Notes under the pieces: model-generated
The model's database searches: none
Told to the model about the DNA's origin: nothing
Seen by the model: the letters and a program-made list of their open reading frames with translations, nothing else
Shown: piece after piece, positions 41,757-50,235 of the stretch
Numbering within the stretch: position 1 is the first letter of the stretch
Layout: every line of letters begins with the position of its first letter
Translations under genes and position numbers: made by a program
Origin: Haloglomus salinum
GTDB taxonomy: Archaea > Halobacteriota > Halobacteria > Halobacteriales > Haloarculaceae
DNA length: 64,000 nucleotides
NCBI RefSeq assembly: GCF_024298825.1
Contig: NZ_CP101153.1
Coordinates: forward strand, 3,658,001-3,722,000
Direction of reading: 5' to 3'

Positions 41757-42461
41757 TCAGTCGGCATACGGCGGCGTGAGTGGGTCGGCATCGAGCGCCG
41801 GACGGCGCCCGTCCAGCGGCGCGAACGTCTCGTCGCGACGGCGCTCCAGCCAGCGGAGGAGGCGCGCGGCCCAGTCGAGTTTCGCGTGCTTCTCCGCGCC
41901 GACCGTCGGGTCCCGGAGGTCCCAGCCCGGGAACCGCAGGCTGTCGGCGCCGAGGTGGTCGGCGAGGAAGGCCGCCCGGTCGCCGTCCGTGAACCCGCCG
42001 AAGTTCCGGACCGGCCCCACGGGCGCGGCCTGCGTCGTGGGGAGGAGCGCGTCGGGGGCACAGTCCGGCACGACCGACTCGACGAGGCCGAGGTTGTCAC
42101 CGTGGGCGTGCGCGGCCACCGGGACGCCCTCGTAGGTCAACCGTCGGACCGTGTCGGGGTTCTTGTCGAGGTCGGTCACCATGCAGTCGACGGTGACACC
42201 GTACTCACGGCAGGTGTCGGCCGCGACGGAGGCCGCGAACACCACCTCGGCGTCCCGGGCGACATCGAGTTCGTCGACCAGTCGCTCGGCGCCGCCGGCC
42301 ACGGCGACGGTCGCCCCCGACACCTGCTCGCGGAGGGGACCGATATCGAAGGGGGTCGCCAGCGCGGCCAGTCGGTCGCGGGCTCGCTCGTCGCCGCCCC
42401 GGTCGTAGCCGAGGTCGGCGAGGAGTCGTTCGTAGACGGGGTTCCACTGTTCGAAGTGCAT
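41757..42461 (-). CDS. mptE: 6-hydroxymethyl-7,8-dihydropterin pyrophosphokinase, MptE type
   Basis: A 234-residue DUF115-family enzyme that activates 6-hydroxymethyl-dihydropterin with ATP, replacing bacterial FolK in archaeal pterin synthesis. Family features are the start MHFEQWNPVYERLLADLGYD, the loop VAVAGGAERLVDELD, and CMVTDLDKNPDTVRRLTYEG with HAHGDNLGLV, the conserved T-D-L-D and H-x-H-G-D-N motifs of MptE. It lies on the same strand as folP (43161-44297), the next enzyme of the pathway, but a forward-strand gene separates them. Confidence 0.9.
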   Translation of the reverse strand: MHFEQWNPVYERLLADLGYDRGGDERARDRLAALATPFDIGPLREQVSGATVAVAGGAERLVDELDVARDAEVVFAASVAADTCREYGVTVDCMVTDLDKNPDTVRRLTYEGVPVAAHAHGDNLGLVESVVPDCAPDALLPTTQAAPVGPVRNFGGFTDGDRAAFLADHLGADSLRFPGWDLRDPTVGAEKHAKLDWAARLLRWLERRRDETFAPLDGRRPALDADPLTPPYAD

Positions 42462-42676
42462 TGCTGGACCTGTAGCTCCGAGACTGCTGTGACTCCGCAG
42501 ATAGGTTGCGGGCCGAAGGGCACCAAGGTACCCCTACCCGGTGTGCCCTCCGGCTTCCACCTGCGCGTTGTCGTGGGGATGTCATAAGTTTTCTCGTCCG
42601 AGCGCTGATACCTGGCGTTCGGGCGTCGGACCCCTGTCGGACGTGTGTTTTCACGCTGGGAGAACGGTCGGGGGGC

Positions 42677-42685
42677 TTTCAAGTA
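42677..42685 (+). promoter_or_regulatory. TATA-like promoter of gene 42708
   Basis: TTTCAAGTA is centred about 27 bp before the ATG at 42708. Confidence 0.4.
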
Positions 42686-42707
42686 CCGGTAACGAACGGG
42701 TAGTTGA

Positions 42708-43100
42708 ATGAGCGTCGGGACCGATGCGGACGACGGAGCAGGTGTGGTGGGCCGGGTGGGTGAGCTCTCCTCGCTCGGGCGCTTCTGCACGGAGGAGTTC
42801 GCCAGGCTGTGGCTCATCGCCACGGCCACGTACGTCGTCGGTGACAGCGTGACCACACTCGCGATCGTCAAGCACTCACAGACCGTGGCCGAGGGGAACG
42901 TGGCCATGGCCACAGCCATCGACGCGTTCGGCGAGGCCGGCCTCATCGGCCTGAAACTCGTGGCCATGCTGTTCGGTATCGCCGTCAGCATCTACGCGAC
43001 CCGCGACCACGACCGGATGCTCTACTACACGCCACCTGTCTTCCTCGCCGTGGTCGGGGCGTTCGCCACTGCCTACAATATCCGATTACTTGTCGGATAG
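42708..43100 (+). CDS. small membrane protein, unknown
   Basis: A 130-residue protein with a soluble 30-residue head. Three hydrophobic segments follow: EEFARLWLIATATYVVGDSV, then AGLIGLKLVAMLFGIAVSIY and PPVFLAVVGAFATAYNIRLL. The intervening GDSVTTLAI and AFGEAGLIGLK pattern resembles small haloarchaeal membrane families, but I cannot name one. It sits alone on the forward strand between the pterin genes mptE and folP. Confidence 0.65.
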   Translation: MSVGTDADDGAGVVGRVGELSSLGRFCTEEFARLWLIATATYVVGDSVTTLAIVKHSQTVAEGNVAMATAIDAFGEAGLIGLKLVAMLFGIAVSIYATRDHDRMLYYTPPVFLAVVGAFATAYNIRLLVG

Positions 43101-43103
43101 TTC

Positions 43104-43134
43104 CGAGAATCCCAGACTATTTCGATTATTCTCG
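43104..43134. terminator. hairpin between convergent genes
   Basis: CGAGAAT (43104-43110) and ATTCTCG (43128-43134) form a 7-bp stem with a 17-base AT-rich loop. It lies between the convergent 42708 gene and folP and could end transcription from either side. Confidence 0.45.
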
Positions 43135-43160
43135 ATTTACGCAGGCATTATATCGATAAC

Positions 43161-44297
43161 TCATAGCGCATCCTCGATACGCTCCAGCGCCGCCCGTAGT
43201 CGGTCGGAGCCGTCCACCTCGCGGACGACCGACCGGAGTGCCGCGGGCGTCCCGTAGAGGACGCCGGTCCCCGTCTCGCTCCCGGGCGCGAAGCCGGCTC
43301 CCACGGGTGGGGCCGTCAGCGTCGCGCGGTCCCGCTCGCTCAACCCCGACAGTTCGAACACGCGGGTCGCAGCACGGGCGGCGTGGTCGATGTCCGCTGG
43401 CGCACCGAGCCGGTTCAGGTGTCGCTGCACCTCCGCCGGCGTCCGTGCGTCCAGTTCCTCGACGCCAGCGGACGCGTCCCGCAGGCGGTCCGGCGTGAAC
43501 GCGTCGCCGACGAGCGCGGCGTCGCGGGTCTCGGCCACGTCGTGTGTGCGGACGACGTGGGCCCCGCGTTCGATGGCCATCGCGGTCGCGGCCAGTGACA
43601 CCGGCAGGGCCGCCTCGGTGTCGCGGCCGGCCAGGTCGCGGAGAAAGTTCTTCCGGTTGATGGAGACGAGGATGGGGCGGCCGTACCCCCGGAACTCCCG
43701 GAGCCGCCGGAACGTCTCGCGGTCGTTCTCGAGGGTCTTGGACTCGGACCAGCCGCCGAAGGCCGGGTCGACGATGGTCTTGTCCGTGAACCCGTTCATC
43801 GACAGGGCCTCGTAGATGTCATCGACTTCCTCCACAGCACCGGGGCGTTCGAGGTCCGGCGGCGAGGCCATCTTGCCGACGGCCACGTCGTACTCCTCGC
43901 AGACACGCGGCATCTCGGGGTCGGCGAAACCACAGATGTCGTTGACCATGTCGAACCCGCGGTCGAGAGCGGCTTCGGCGACCTCGTGGTAGCGTGTCTC
44001 GATGGAGAAGACGGCGTCGCCGGAGACGGACTGGATGGTGTCGACGGCCGTATCGAGGCGGTCGAGCTCCTCCTCGGCCGACAGGACCTCGAGGCGCTTG
44101 TTCGCGGATTCCAGGCCCACGTCGACGATGTCGGCGCCCTCACCGATGAGCGCCTCGTCCACGTACTCTGCCGCTGCGCCGGGGTCGTCGAACACGCTGG
44201 GCTTGTACGGGGACTCCTTCGAGACGTTCAGCACACCCATGATGCGGGTGGGCTGGTCGTCGCCGATGGCCAGGCCGGCCGCGTCGACGGTTCGCAT
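43161..44297 (-). CDS. folP: dihydropteroate synthase
   Basis: FolP joins 6-hydroxymethyl-dihydropterin pyrophosphate to p-aminobenzoate. The 378-residue protein has the TIM-barrel DHPS pattern. The phosphate-binding start is IMGVLNVSKESPYKPS (the bacterial form is GVLNVTPDSFSDGG), with EGADIVDVGLESANKR, DMVNDICGFADPEMPRV, IVDPAFGGWSESKTLENDRE and HVVRTHDVAETRDA after it. It is about 100 residues longer than bacterial FolP, with an extra C-terminal part from about residue 290. The ATG at 44297 starts directly at the barrel; upstream codons encode low-complexity sequence. Confidence 0.9.
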   Translation of the reverse strand: MRTVDAAGLAIGDDQPTRIMGVLNVSKESPYKPSVFDDPGAAAEYVDEALIGEGADIVDVGLESANKRLEVLSAEEELDRLDTAVDTIQSVSGDAVFSIETRYHEVAEAALDRGFDMVNDICGFADPEMPRVCEEYDVAVGKMASPPDLERPGAVEEVDDIYEALSMNGFTDKTIVDPAFGGWSESKTLENDRETFRRLREFRGYGRPILVSINRKNFLRDLAGRDTEAALPVSLAATAMAIERGAHVVRTHDVAETRDAALVGDAFTPDRLRDASAGVEELDARTPAEVQRHLNRLGAPADIDHAARAATRVFELSGLSERDRATLTAPPVGAGFAPGSETGTGVLYGTPAALRSVVREVDGSDRLRAALERIEDAL

Positions 44298-44428
44298 AGC
44301 CGAATCGAGGGGCGGCGGCCGGAAAGACCTACGGAAACCGGTGGTCGGACGAACGCCCGCGGTCGGGTCCGGCGGGCGACCCAATCCCAGGGCGGTGGGT
44401 TCAGGACCCCCGGCGAGGTAACGCCGCC

Positions 44429-46066
44429 ATGGTGTGGCGTAACCGTCGTGCAGCCTACTACTTCGCCGCCGTTCTGCTGGTGACGGTCGGGTTCACGCTG
44501 ACCTACAATGCCGGGATGCGGGTGTGGGAGGGCCGGCCCCAGCCGCTGTACCGGTCGGTCGAGGTCGTCTTCCAGACGTTCACCACGACCGGGTACGGCG
44601 AGGACGCGCCGTGGGCGACCCCGCAGATGAACGTGCTCGTGGTCGTGATGCAGCTGACCGGTATCGGGCTCATCCTGACGGCTGTCGACGTGTTCGCCGT
44701 GCCGTGGATCCAGGAGGCACTGGCCGTCGAGCCCCCGACGGCGGTGCCGGACCTGGCCGACCACGTCGTGGTCTGTGGTTACACGTCGCTCGGCGAGACG
44801 TTCCTGGAGGAACTCCGGAACCGGAATCACGACTACGTCATCGTCGAACCCGACCGCGAGGCCGCGGTCGAGTTGCACCGCGAGGAGGTGCCGGTCGTCC
44901 ACGGCGACCCGGAGCGACGGGAGACGCTGGAGAACGCAGGGCTCGTCGACGCACGGACCGTCCTCGTCGACGCGCCGGACGACATCAGCGCCAGCGTCGT
45001 CCTCACCGCCCAAGACGTCGCGCCCCACGTCGACGTGGTGACGCTCATCGAGGACGCGGACCTCGCACAGTACCACTACATCGCCGGCGCCGACGAGGTC
45101 CTCTCGCCCCGGCAGCTGCTGGGCCGGAGTCTCGCTGCGCAGGTCCCCACCGCCGTCTCCACCAACGTCGAGGAGGGCGTCGTCATCGGCGAGAACTTCG
45201 AACTCGTGGAGCTGGCCGTCCGCGAGGGGAGCGACCTCGCCGGCCAGTCGTTCCGGGAGGCCCGCATCCGCGACCGCTTCGGCGTGACGGTCATCGGCGC
45301 GTGGGTTGACACCGACTTCCGGATGCCCGTCGACCCGGGGACGATCATCCGGGCGGGGACCCGATTGCTGGTCGCGGGCAGCGAGGCCGAACTCGACCGA
45401 CTGCGCGACGCCACGGCCGCCAGCGTCCGTCCACTCGCCCCCCAGCACGTCGTCATCGCTGGTCTCGGGCAGACCGGGGTGGCCGCCTGCGAGGCACTCT
45501 CCGACACCAACACCCGGCTGACGGTGCTGGACCGTGAGTCGGACGAGGGGGTGGACGTGGTCGGCGACGCGAGGGAACCGGAGCGACTCGACGCCGCCGG
45601 CATCGGCGAGGCACGGGCGTTCATCCTCGCACTCGGCGACGACACCTCGACCGTGTTCGCGACGCTCGTCGCGCGCGACCGCAACCCGGACCTCGACATC
45701 GTGGCCCGGGCCGACGAGGAGGCCGACGAACCCAAGCTCTACCGGGCCGGCGCCGACTACGTCCAGTCGCTGGCCACGGTCAGCGGGCGGATGCTCCTCT
45801 CGACCGTCTTCGAGGACGAGGAGGTGCTGGGCTACCACCAGCGGATCGAGGTGGTCCAGGTTCCGGCCGGCGACCTCGCCGGGCAGACGCTGGCGGACGC
45901 TGCCGTCCGCGAGACCACCGGCTGCACCGTGCTCGCCGTGGAGCGCGACGACGTCACCGTCACCGACATCGACCCACACGAGTTCGTCTTCGAGGCCACC
46001 GACGAGGTGGTCGTCGCCGGCACGGACGCGAGCGTCGAACAGTTCGAGGCCCAGTTCCGCGACTGA
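44429..46066 (+). CDS. potassium channel with two RCK/TrkA domains
   Basis: A 545-residue two-helix K+ channel. Helix 1 is at about 10-28 (YYFAAVLLVTVGFTLTYNAG), and the pore helix and selectivity filter follow in FQTFTTTGYGEDA (TTGYGE at 53-58). Helix 2 is at about 68-90. Two RCK units come after it, each with a Rossmann loop (VVVCGYTSLGETFLEELRNR and VVIAGLGQTGVAACEALSDT) and a TrkA-C domain. RCK domains gate the channel in response to nucleotides or ions. In a halophile it would control the very high internal potassium. It is divergent from folP. Confidence 0.92.
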   Translation: MVWRNRRAAYYFAAVLLVTVGFTLTYNAGMRVWEGRPQPLYRSVEVVFQTFTTTGYGEDAPWATPQMNVLVVVMQLTGIGLILTAVDVFAVPWIQEALAVEPPTAVPDLADHVVVCGYTSLGETFLEELRNRNHDYVIVEPDREAAVELHREEVPVVHGDPERRETLENAGLVDARTVLVDAPDDISASVVLTAQDVAPHVDVVTLIEDADLAQYHYIAGADEVLSPRQLLGRSLAAQVPTAVSTNVEEGVVIGENFELVELAVREGSDLAGQSFREARIRDRFGVTVIGAWVDTDFRMPVDPGTIIRAGTRLLVAGSEAELDRLRDATAASVRPLAPQHVVIAGLGQTGVAACEALSDTNTRLTVLDRESDEGVDVVGDAREPERLDAAGIGEARAFILALGDDTSTVFATLVARDRNPDLDIVARADEEADEPKLYRAGADYVQSLATVSGRMLLSTVFEDEEVLGYHQRIEVVQVPAGDLAGQTLADAAVRETTGCTVLAVERDDVTVTDIDPHEFVFEATDEVVVAGTDASVEQFEAQFRD

Positions 46067-46102
46067 CCCCGGCAGGCGGCCACCCCCGCCCGGCCAACCA
46101 CG

Positions 46103-46111
46103 CCGTTCAAA
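46103..46111 (+). promoter_or_regulatory. TATA-like promoter of deoxyhypusine synthase
   Basis: CGTTCAAAC is centred about 28 bp before the ATG at 46135. Confidence 0.4.
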
Positions 46112-46134
46112 CACCCGCCGCACGCATCGCCGGT

Positions 46135-47160
46135 ATGACCGAGGACGATTCGACGGACGACGCACACGAAGAGCCACCCCGCGAGGAGTTCAGCCACGAC
46201 CCTGTCGACCACGTCGACGTGCGCGGGGGGATGAGCGTCGCCGACCTCGTCGCGGAGTACGGCGACGCGGGCATCGGCGCCGCGGACCTCCACGAGGCCG
46301 TCGACGTGACCGCAGAACTGTTCGACGACGATGTGACCACCCTGATGGGCCTGGCGGGCGCGATGGTGCCGGCGGGGATGCGAGCAATCGTGGCGGACCT
46401 GATTCGGGACGGCCACGTCGACGCGCTCGTGACGACGGGTGCGAACCTGACCCACGACGCCATCGAGGCCATCGGCGGGAAGCACCACCACGGCCGGGTC
46501 CACGCGCCCGACCGCACGGAGCGCGAGCACGACGAGCAGCTCCGCGACGAGGGGGTCGACCGCATCTACAACGTCTACCTCCCGCAGGAGCATTTCGCGG
46601 CGTTCGAGAGTCACCTCCGCGACGAGGTGTTCCCGGAACTGGGCGAGGAGGTCGTCTCCATCGCCGCGTTCACCGACGCACTCGGCGCGGCGAACGCCCG
46701 CGTGAACGACGCGGACGACGTGGACGAGGACGCCGGTATCGCCGCGGCCGCCCACGAACACGACGTGCCCATCTACGTCCCGGCGGTGCAGGACTCCGTA
46801 CTGGGGCTCCAGGCGTGGCTCCACTCGCAGGTGTCGGGCTTCTCGCTCGATGCGCTCTCGGACATGAGCGACCTGAACGACCTCGCGTACGAGGCCGACG
46901 AGACGGGCGCGCTCGTCGTCGGCGGCGGCGTCCCGAAGAACTACGTCCTCCAGACGATGCTCGTCACGCCGGGCGCGTACGACTACGCCGTCCAGTTGAC
47001 GATGGACCCACCACAGACCGGCGGCCTCTCCGGTGCGACGCTGGACGAGGCCCGGTCGTGGGGGAAACTGGAGAAGGAAGCACGGAACGTCTCCGTCTAC
47101 GCGGACGCGACCATCACGCTCCCGCTGGTGGTCGCGGGCGCACTGGACCGGCTGGAGTGA
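46135..47160 (+). CDS. deoxyhypusine synthase
   Basis: This enzyme transfers the aminobutyl group of spermidine (in some archaea agmatine serves) to a lysine of initiation factor aIF5A. The 341-residue protein has LAGAMVPAGMRAIVADLIRD, VTTGANLTHDAIEAIGGKHH, IYVPAVQDSVLG, VVGGGVPKNYVLQTML, and the catalytic lysine Lys311 in ARSWGKLEKEA. These are the NAD- and substrate-site motifs of the family. It stands alone downstream of the K+ channel, with its own TATA-like element. Confidence 0.93.
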   Translation: MTEDDSTDDAHEEPPREEFSHDPVDHVDVRGGMSVADLVAEYGDAGIGAADLHEAVDVTAELFDDDVTTLMGLAGAMVPAGMRAIVADLIRDGHVDALVTTGANLTHDAIEAIGGKHHHGRVHAPDRTEREHDEQLRDEGVDRIYNVYLPQEHFAAFESHLRDEVFPELGEEVVSIAAFTDALGAANARVNDADDVDEDAGIAAAAHEHDVPIYVPAVQDSVLGLQAWLHSQVSGFSLDALSDMSDLNDLAYEADETGALVVGGGVPKNYVLQTMLVTPGAYDYAVQLTMDPPQTGGLSGATLDEARSWGKLEKEARNVSVYADATITLPLVVAGALDRLE

Positions 47161-47216
47161 CCGGACAGGCTCCCACCGGCGGCGGGCCGTTTCGAGCGTC
47201 GAATCCGACTCCGAAT

Positions 47217-47223
47217 TTATATA
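47217..47223 (+). promoter_or_regulatory. TATA box of ArlD/E-like gene 47249
   Basis: TTTATATA-type core ending at 47223, centred about 30 bp before the ATG. It is a strong element by the standards of this window. Confidence 0.6.
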
Positions 47224-47248
47224 CTGAGGGAGCCCACCTCACGATAGC

Positions 47249-47956
47249 ATGCAGTTGAGCCCCCAGGAGTACGACCTGATGGAGCTCCGGCAGGTCGCGC
47301 GGCCGGCGGAGGACGGGACGGAGCCGCCTCGGGAGGACCGGCCGGGGGGAGACAGGGGAGCGCACCGGGCCGACGGCGGGGCCGCCGTCGCTGGGGGGCC
47401 GGACCCGTGGGGGGAGACGGGCCCTCGGCAGCCGGACGCGACGCCACCGGGGGCGTCGAACCAGTCGTCGGAGCGCGGCGACCGGTCGGCGGCAAGCGAA
47501 GAGCAGTACACGGGCGGGGTGCCGGACCACCTCAGGGCCTCGGATGGACGGACCCGCGCGACCGCGGCCCGCCGACCCGAAACGGCCGGGCGCGAGCCGC
47601 CGGCCCGTGGTCAGGCACCGCGCAACGAGCGGCCGGGACTCGCGTCCCTGGCGCTGGCCGGCACGGGCTCGCAGGAGCGGCCGTACCTGCGCTCGCTTCC
47701 GGAGGGGGCGGCGACCGAGTTGCTGATCTTCCGGTGGCTGGAGGGCCTCGTCGAACGGGCCGGGAGTCAGGGAGCCCACGACGCGCTGGAGTACTACCGG
47801 GCCATCGACTGGCTGACCGAGGATGCGGCCGCGAACCTGCAGGACTACCTCGGCGGCCTGCCCGACCCGGCCGGCGACCAGCCCGGACTGACGACCGAGG
47901 ACCACCGAACGAGCCTCGAGTTCGTCATGCACATCGCCGGGCATCACGGAGACTGA
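47249..47956 (+). CDS. ArlD/E-domain (FlaD/E) protein with long disordered linker
   Basis: A 235-residue protein. The start LSPQEYDLMELRQVA resembles the short N-terminal helix of haloarchaeal FlaD/E proteins. About 115 residues of Gly/Pro/Arg/Glu-rich, low-complexity linker follow. The C-terminal ~75 residues are a FlaD/E (PF04659-type) domain: PYLRSLPEGAATELLIFRWL, then GAHDALEYYRAIDWLTEDAA. Such domains occur in ArlD/ArlE of the archaellum, where they connect motor and chemotaxis inputs, but no arl gene is present in this window. A second, shorter homologue lies at 53685. It is convergent with the vWA lipoprotein. Confidence 0.8.
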   Translation: MQLSPQEYDLMELRQVARPAEDGTEPPREDRPGGDRGAHRADGGAAVAGGPDPWGETGPRQPDATPPGASNQSSERGDRSAASEEQYTGGVPDHLRASDGRTRATAARRPETAGREPPARGQAPRNERPGLASLALAGTGSQERPYLRSLPEGAATELLIFRWLEGLVERAGSQGAHDALEYYRAIDWLTEDAAANLQDYLGGLPDPAGDQPGLTTEDHRTSLEFVMHIAGHHGD

Positions 47957-47998
47957 CTCGGCCCACTGGAGCGGGTGACCGTCCCGCTCCCACCGCCG

Positions 47999-49651
47999 TC
48001 AGGCCACGCCCTCGCCCGGTTCACCGGGAGTGACGGTCGGCGTCCCCGCCCGGGTCCCGTTGGCGAGCGTCCGGACGATATCGAGGTCGCGCTGCATCCG
48101 TTCGGCCCTCAGCGCCTGCTTCTCGCGGGCGAAGTAGTCGGCGAACCGGTCGAACCGGGTCCGATACACCGGGGACACCTGCAGGTCGAGCGAGCGCTGT
48201 TCCCACTCGCTGCCGCCGGTCGCCGTGAGTGCCGGAATCCCGTCGCCCTCGGCGGGTGTGGTCGGTCCACGGCCGGCCGCCTTCCGCCGTTCGTAGGCCG
48301 CCCACGACCGCCCGAGTTCGGCGTAACGCGCCAGCGCGACCGCCTTCCGGACGCCCGTGGTGGCGAAGAACTCCGGCTCACGGTCCCGGAGGTCGACCGT
48401 CCGGGTCGTCCGGTGACGCTCCCCGTCACGGGTCCGGTAGGTGGCCACCAGCGTCGCCCGCCTCGGGCCGTCGCCGGTCGGTTCCAGCTCGACGAGGGTC
48501 ACGCTCCCCTCCGTCCGGTTCCCCTCACGCCGTGAGGGGAACAGCGTGGTCACGTGCATCACCTCGCCGCTCGTCGCGTTCGCGTCGGGGGTCCCGTGGA
48601 CCCGGGCCACGTCCATCCCGTCGGACTGCACCTGCACCCGGAGGTCGTAGACGAGCGGCGTCACCATGTACTGGAACCCCTCGTCCATGCGCTCCCGGAA
48701 GGCCTCGGCCGAGCGGACGGTGTAGTGGTTCGCGCCCTCGACGGCGTTGAGCTGCTCGACCAGCCGCGAGTTGAAGTCGACGCCGACCCCGACGAAGGTG
48801 GAGTGTATCCCGTTCGCGGCGTGCCCGCCGAGCCGCTCCTCCAGCGCGCCCTCGTCGGTCTGTCCGGTGTTGGGCATCGCGTCCGTGACGTAGACGATGC
48901 GGGTCGCACGGTCGCTCTCGGGGTCGGCCCGCTGCTGTGCCATCTCCACCGCAGTCCGCATCCCGTCGTCGAGGTTGGTTCCGCCGTCGGCACGCAGCGA
49001 GTCGATGCGCTCGTCCAGGCGTTCCTCACCGGCCTCGTCGACGCGCTGTAGCTCCTGGACCACTCGCGCGGAGTCGTCGTAGGCGACGATGCCGACCCGG
49101 TCGCTCGCGTTCAGCCGGTCGGTCATCGTCTCGACTGCCTGCTTCGCGGCCTGCATCTTGCGCACCGTCTCCGGGCTCTCGCCCGAGGGCGTGCCCCCCT
49201 CGCCGTCGTAGTAGTAGCGACGCATCTCGTCGGACATCGACCCGGAGGTGTCCACCACGACGACGAGGTTCAGTTTCGGGCGCTCGAACGCGGCCTGTGA
49301 GATGCCGGAGTTCAGCCCGACGGTCGTGAAGTACTCGGTCTCGTTGGAGAGCGGGTCACGGCTCACCGCGGGCGATGCCGAGGGGCAGAACGTCCGGTCG
49401 CAGCTCCCGTTCCCGGTATCGAAGTAGTAGTCGTGGTAGAGCCCGGCAGCGGTCATGTCCGTCGGCTGGGGGACGTAGCCCGCGTCGATGTTCTCGCGGA
49501 AGGCGTGAGCGTCCTGTGCGCCGCCCGCGGCGAGCCCGACGCTTCCCCCGCCGCTCGCGGCGAACCCGCCCCCATCCGGGCCTCCGACCCCGGAGCAGCC
49601 AGCAGTCACCAGCAGTGCAGCCGTCGCCACCGCGAGGACCACCCGACGCAT
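47999..49651 (-). CDS. von Willebrand factor A lipoprotein
   Basis: A 550-residue surface protein. The signal MRRVVLAVATAALLVTAGCS has a lipobox with Cys19 as lipid anchor, followed by a Gly/Ala-rich linker. The vWA domain at about 125-320 contains a perfect MIDAS motif VVVDTSGSMS (134-140 DxSxS) and later ADGGTNLDDGM and IVYVTDAMPNTG. The rest is a beta-sandwich and a helical tail with many Glu/Arg. YfbK/TerY-like lipoproteins of this design occur in many bacteria and archaea, and metal-dependent adhesion or complex assembly is likely. It is divergent from the small acidic gene at 49813. Confidence 0.88.
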   Translation of the reverse strand: MRRVVLAVATAALLVTAGCSGVGGPDGGGFAASGGGSVGLAAGGAQDAHAFRENIDAGYVPQPTDMTAAGLYHDYYFDTGNGSCDRTFCPSASPAVSRDPLSNETEYFTTVGLNSGISQAAFERPKLNLVVVVDTSGSMSDEMRRYYYDGEGGTPSGESPETVRKMQAAKQAVETMTDRLNASDRVGIVAYDDSARVVQELQRVDEAGEERLDERIDSLRADGGTNLDDGMRTAVEMAQQRADPESDRATRIVYVTDAMPNTGQTDEGALEERLGGHAANGIHSTFVGVGVDFNSRLVEQLNAVEGANHYTVRSAEAFRERMDEGFQYMVTPLVYDLRVQVQSDGMDVARVHGTPDANATSGEVMHVTTLFPSRREGNRTEGSVTLVELEPTGDGPRRATLVATYRTRDGERHRTTRTVDLRDREPEFFATTGVRKAVALARYAELGRSWAAYERRKAAGRGPTTPAEGDGIPALTATGGSEWEQRSLDLQVSPVYRTRFDRFADYFAREKQALRAERMQRDLDIVRTLANGTRAGTPTVTPGEPGEGVA

Positions 49652-49812
49652 GACATCAGAACGTGTGGGTCGCTATCACATGTAGGCGACGTAGCATCAA
49701 AGGCGGATTTGAGCGATTGGACGGGGCCGGTATCGCCCCGGTACGGGACTGCATCGCAGGTTTCGGGCCTGTCGTCACACCTATCACCCGGGTTCCCTTA
49801 TCCCCGACCGCC

Positions 49813-50121
49813 ATGAGTGCGAACGACGACAACGACCCTGTCGAGGAGCTGACCCAGATGTTCGAGGACGGCCCCTTCTCGGACCTGCTCGAGGGCACCG
49901 ACATCGACCCGGAGGACTTCGTACAGGACCTCATCGACGCGGCCGACGAGACCAACACCGCGCTCGAGGACCTGTTCATCGAGTTCAACGAGTCCAGCCC
50001 CGTCCCCGGGAGCGACCTCCTGGCGGAGCTGGGCGAGGAGACCCAGCAGACCCGCAAGGAGCTGCTGGACATGTTCCGCGATGCGGCCGAGGAGATGGGC
50101 GACCGGGGCGGCCGGAACTGA
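49813..50121 (+). CDS. small acidic helical protein, unknown
   Basis: A 102-residue, strongly acidic protein predicted to be nearly all helix: DPVEELTQMFEDGPFSDLLE, then DFVQDLIDAADETNTALEDL and ELGEETQQTRKELLDMFRDA. It has no cysteine, no membrane segment and no recognised domain. It precedes another small acidic helical protein (50236) on the same strand after a 114-bp gap. The two share composition and pattern but little direct identity. Confidence 0.65.
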   Translation: MSANDDNDPVEELTQMFEDGPFSDLLEGTDIDPEDFVQDLIDAADETNTALEDLFIEFNESSPVPGSDLLAELGEETQQTRKELLDMFRDAAEEMGDRGGRN

Positions 50122-50203
50122 CTCGCGACCCACCACGGAAACTGTCTACCGCCGTTTTATTGCCGGTACGGGGGAGAATAGTCCGCCACGACCCCCGTAA
50201 AAC

Positions 50204-50211
50204 GTTTTAGT
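50204..50211 (+). promoter_or_regulatory. TATA-like promoter of gene 50236
   Basis: GTTTTAGT is centred about 29 bp before the ATG at 50236. A similar CGTTTTAT occurs about 50 bp further upstream and could be an alternative promoter. Confidence 0.45.
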
Positions 50212-50235
50212 CCGACGGCACTCGACCCGGATGCA

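Noticed and set aside
40143-42587. 814-codon forward frame across the MFS and mptE genes
   Set aside because: It is antisense to two genes with clear family motifs and consists of acidic/arginine repeats.
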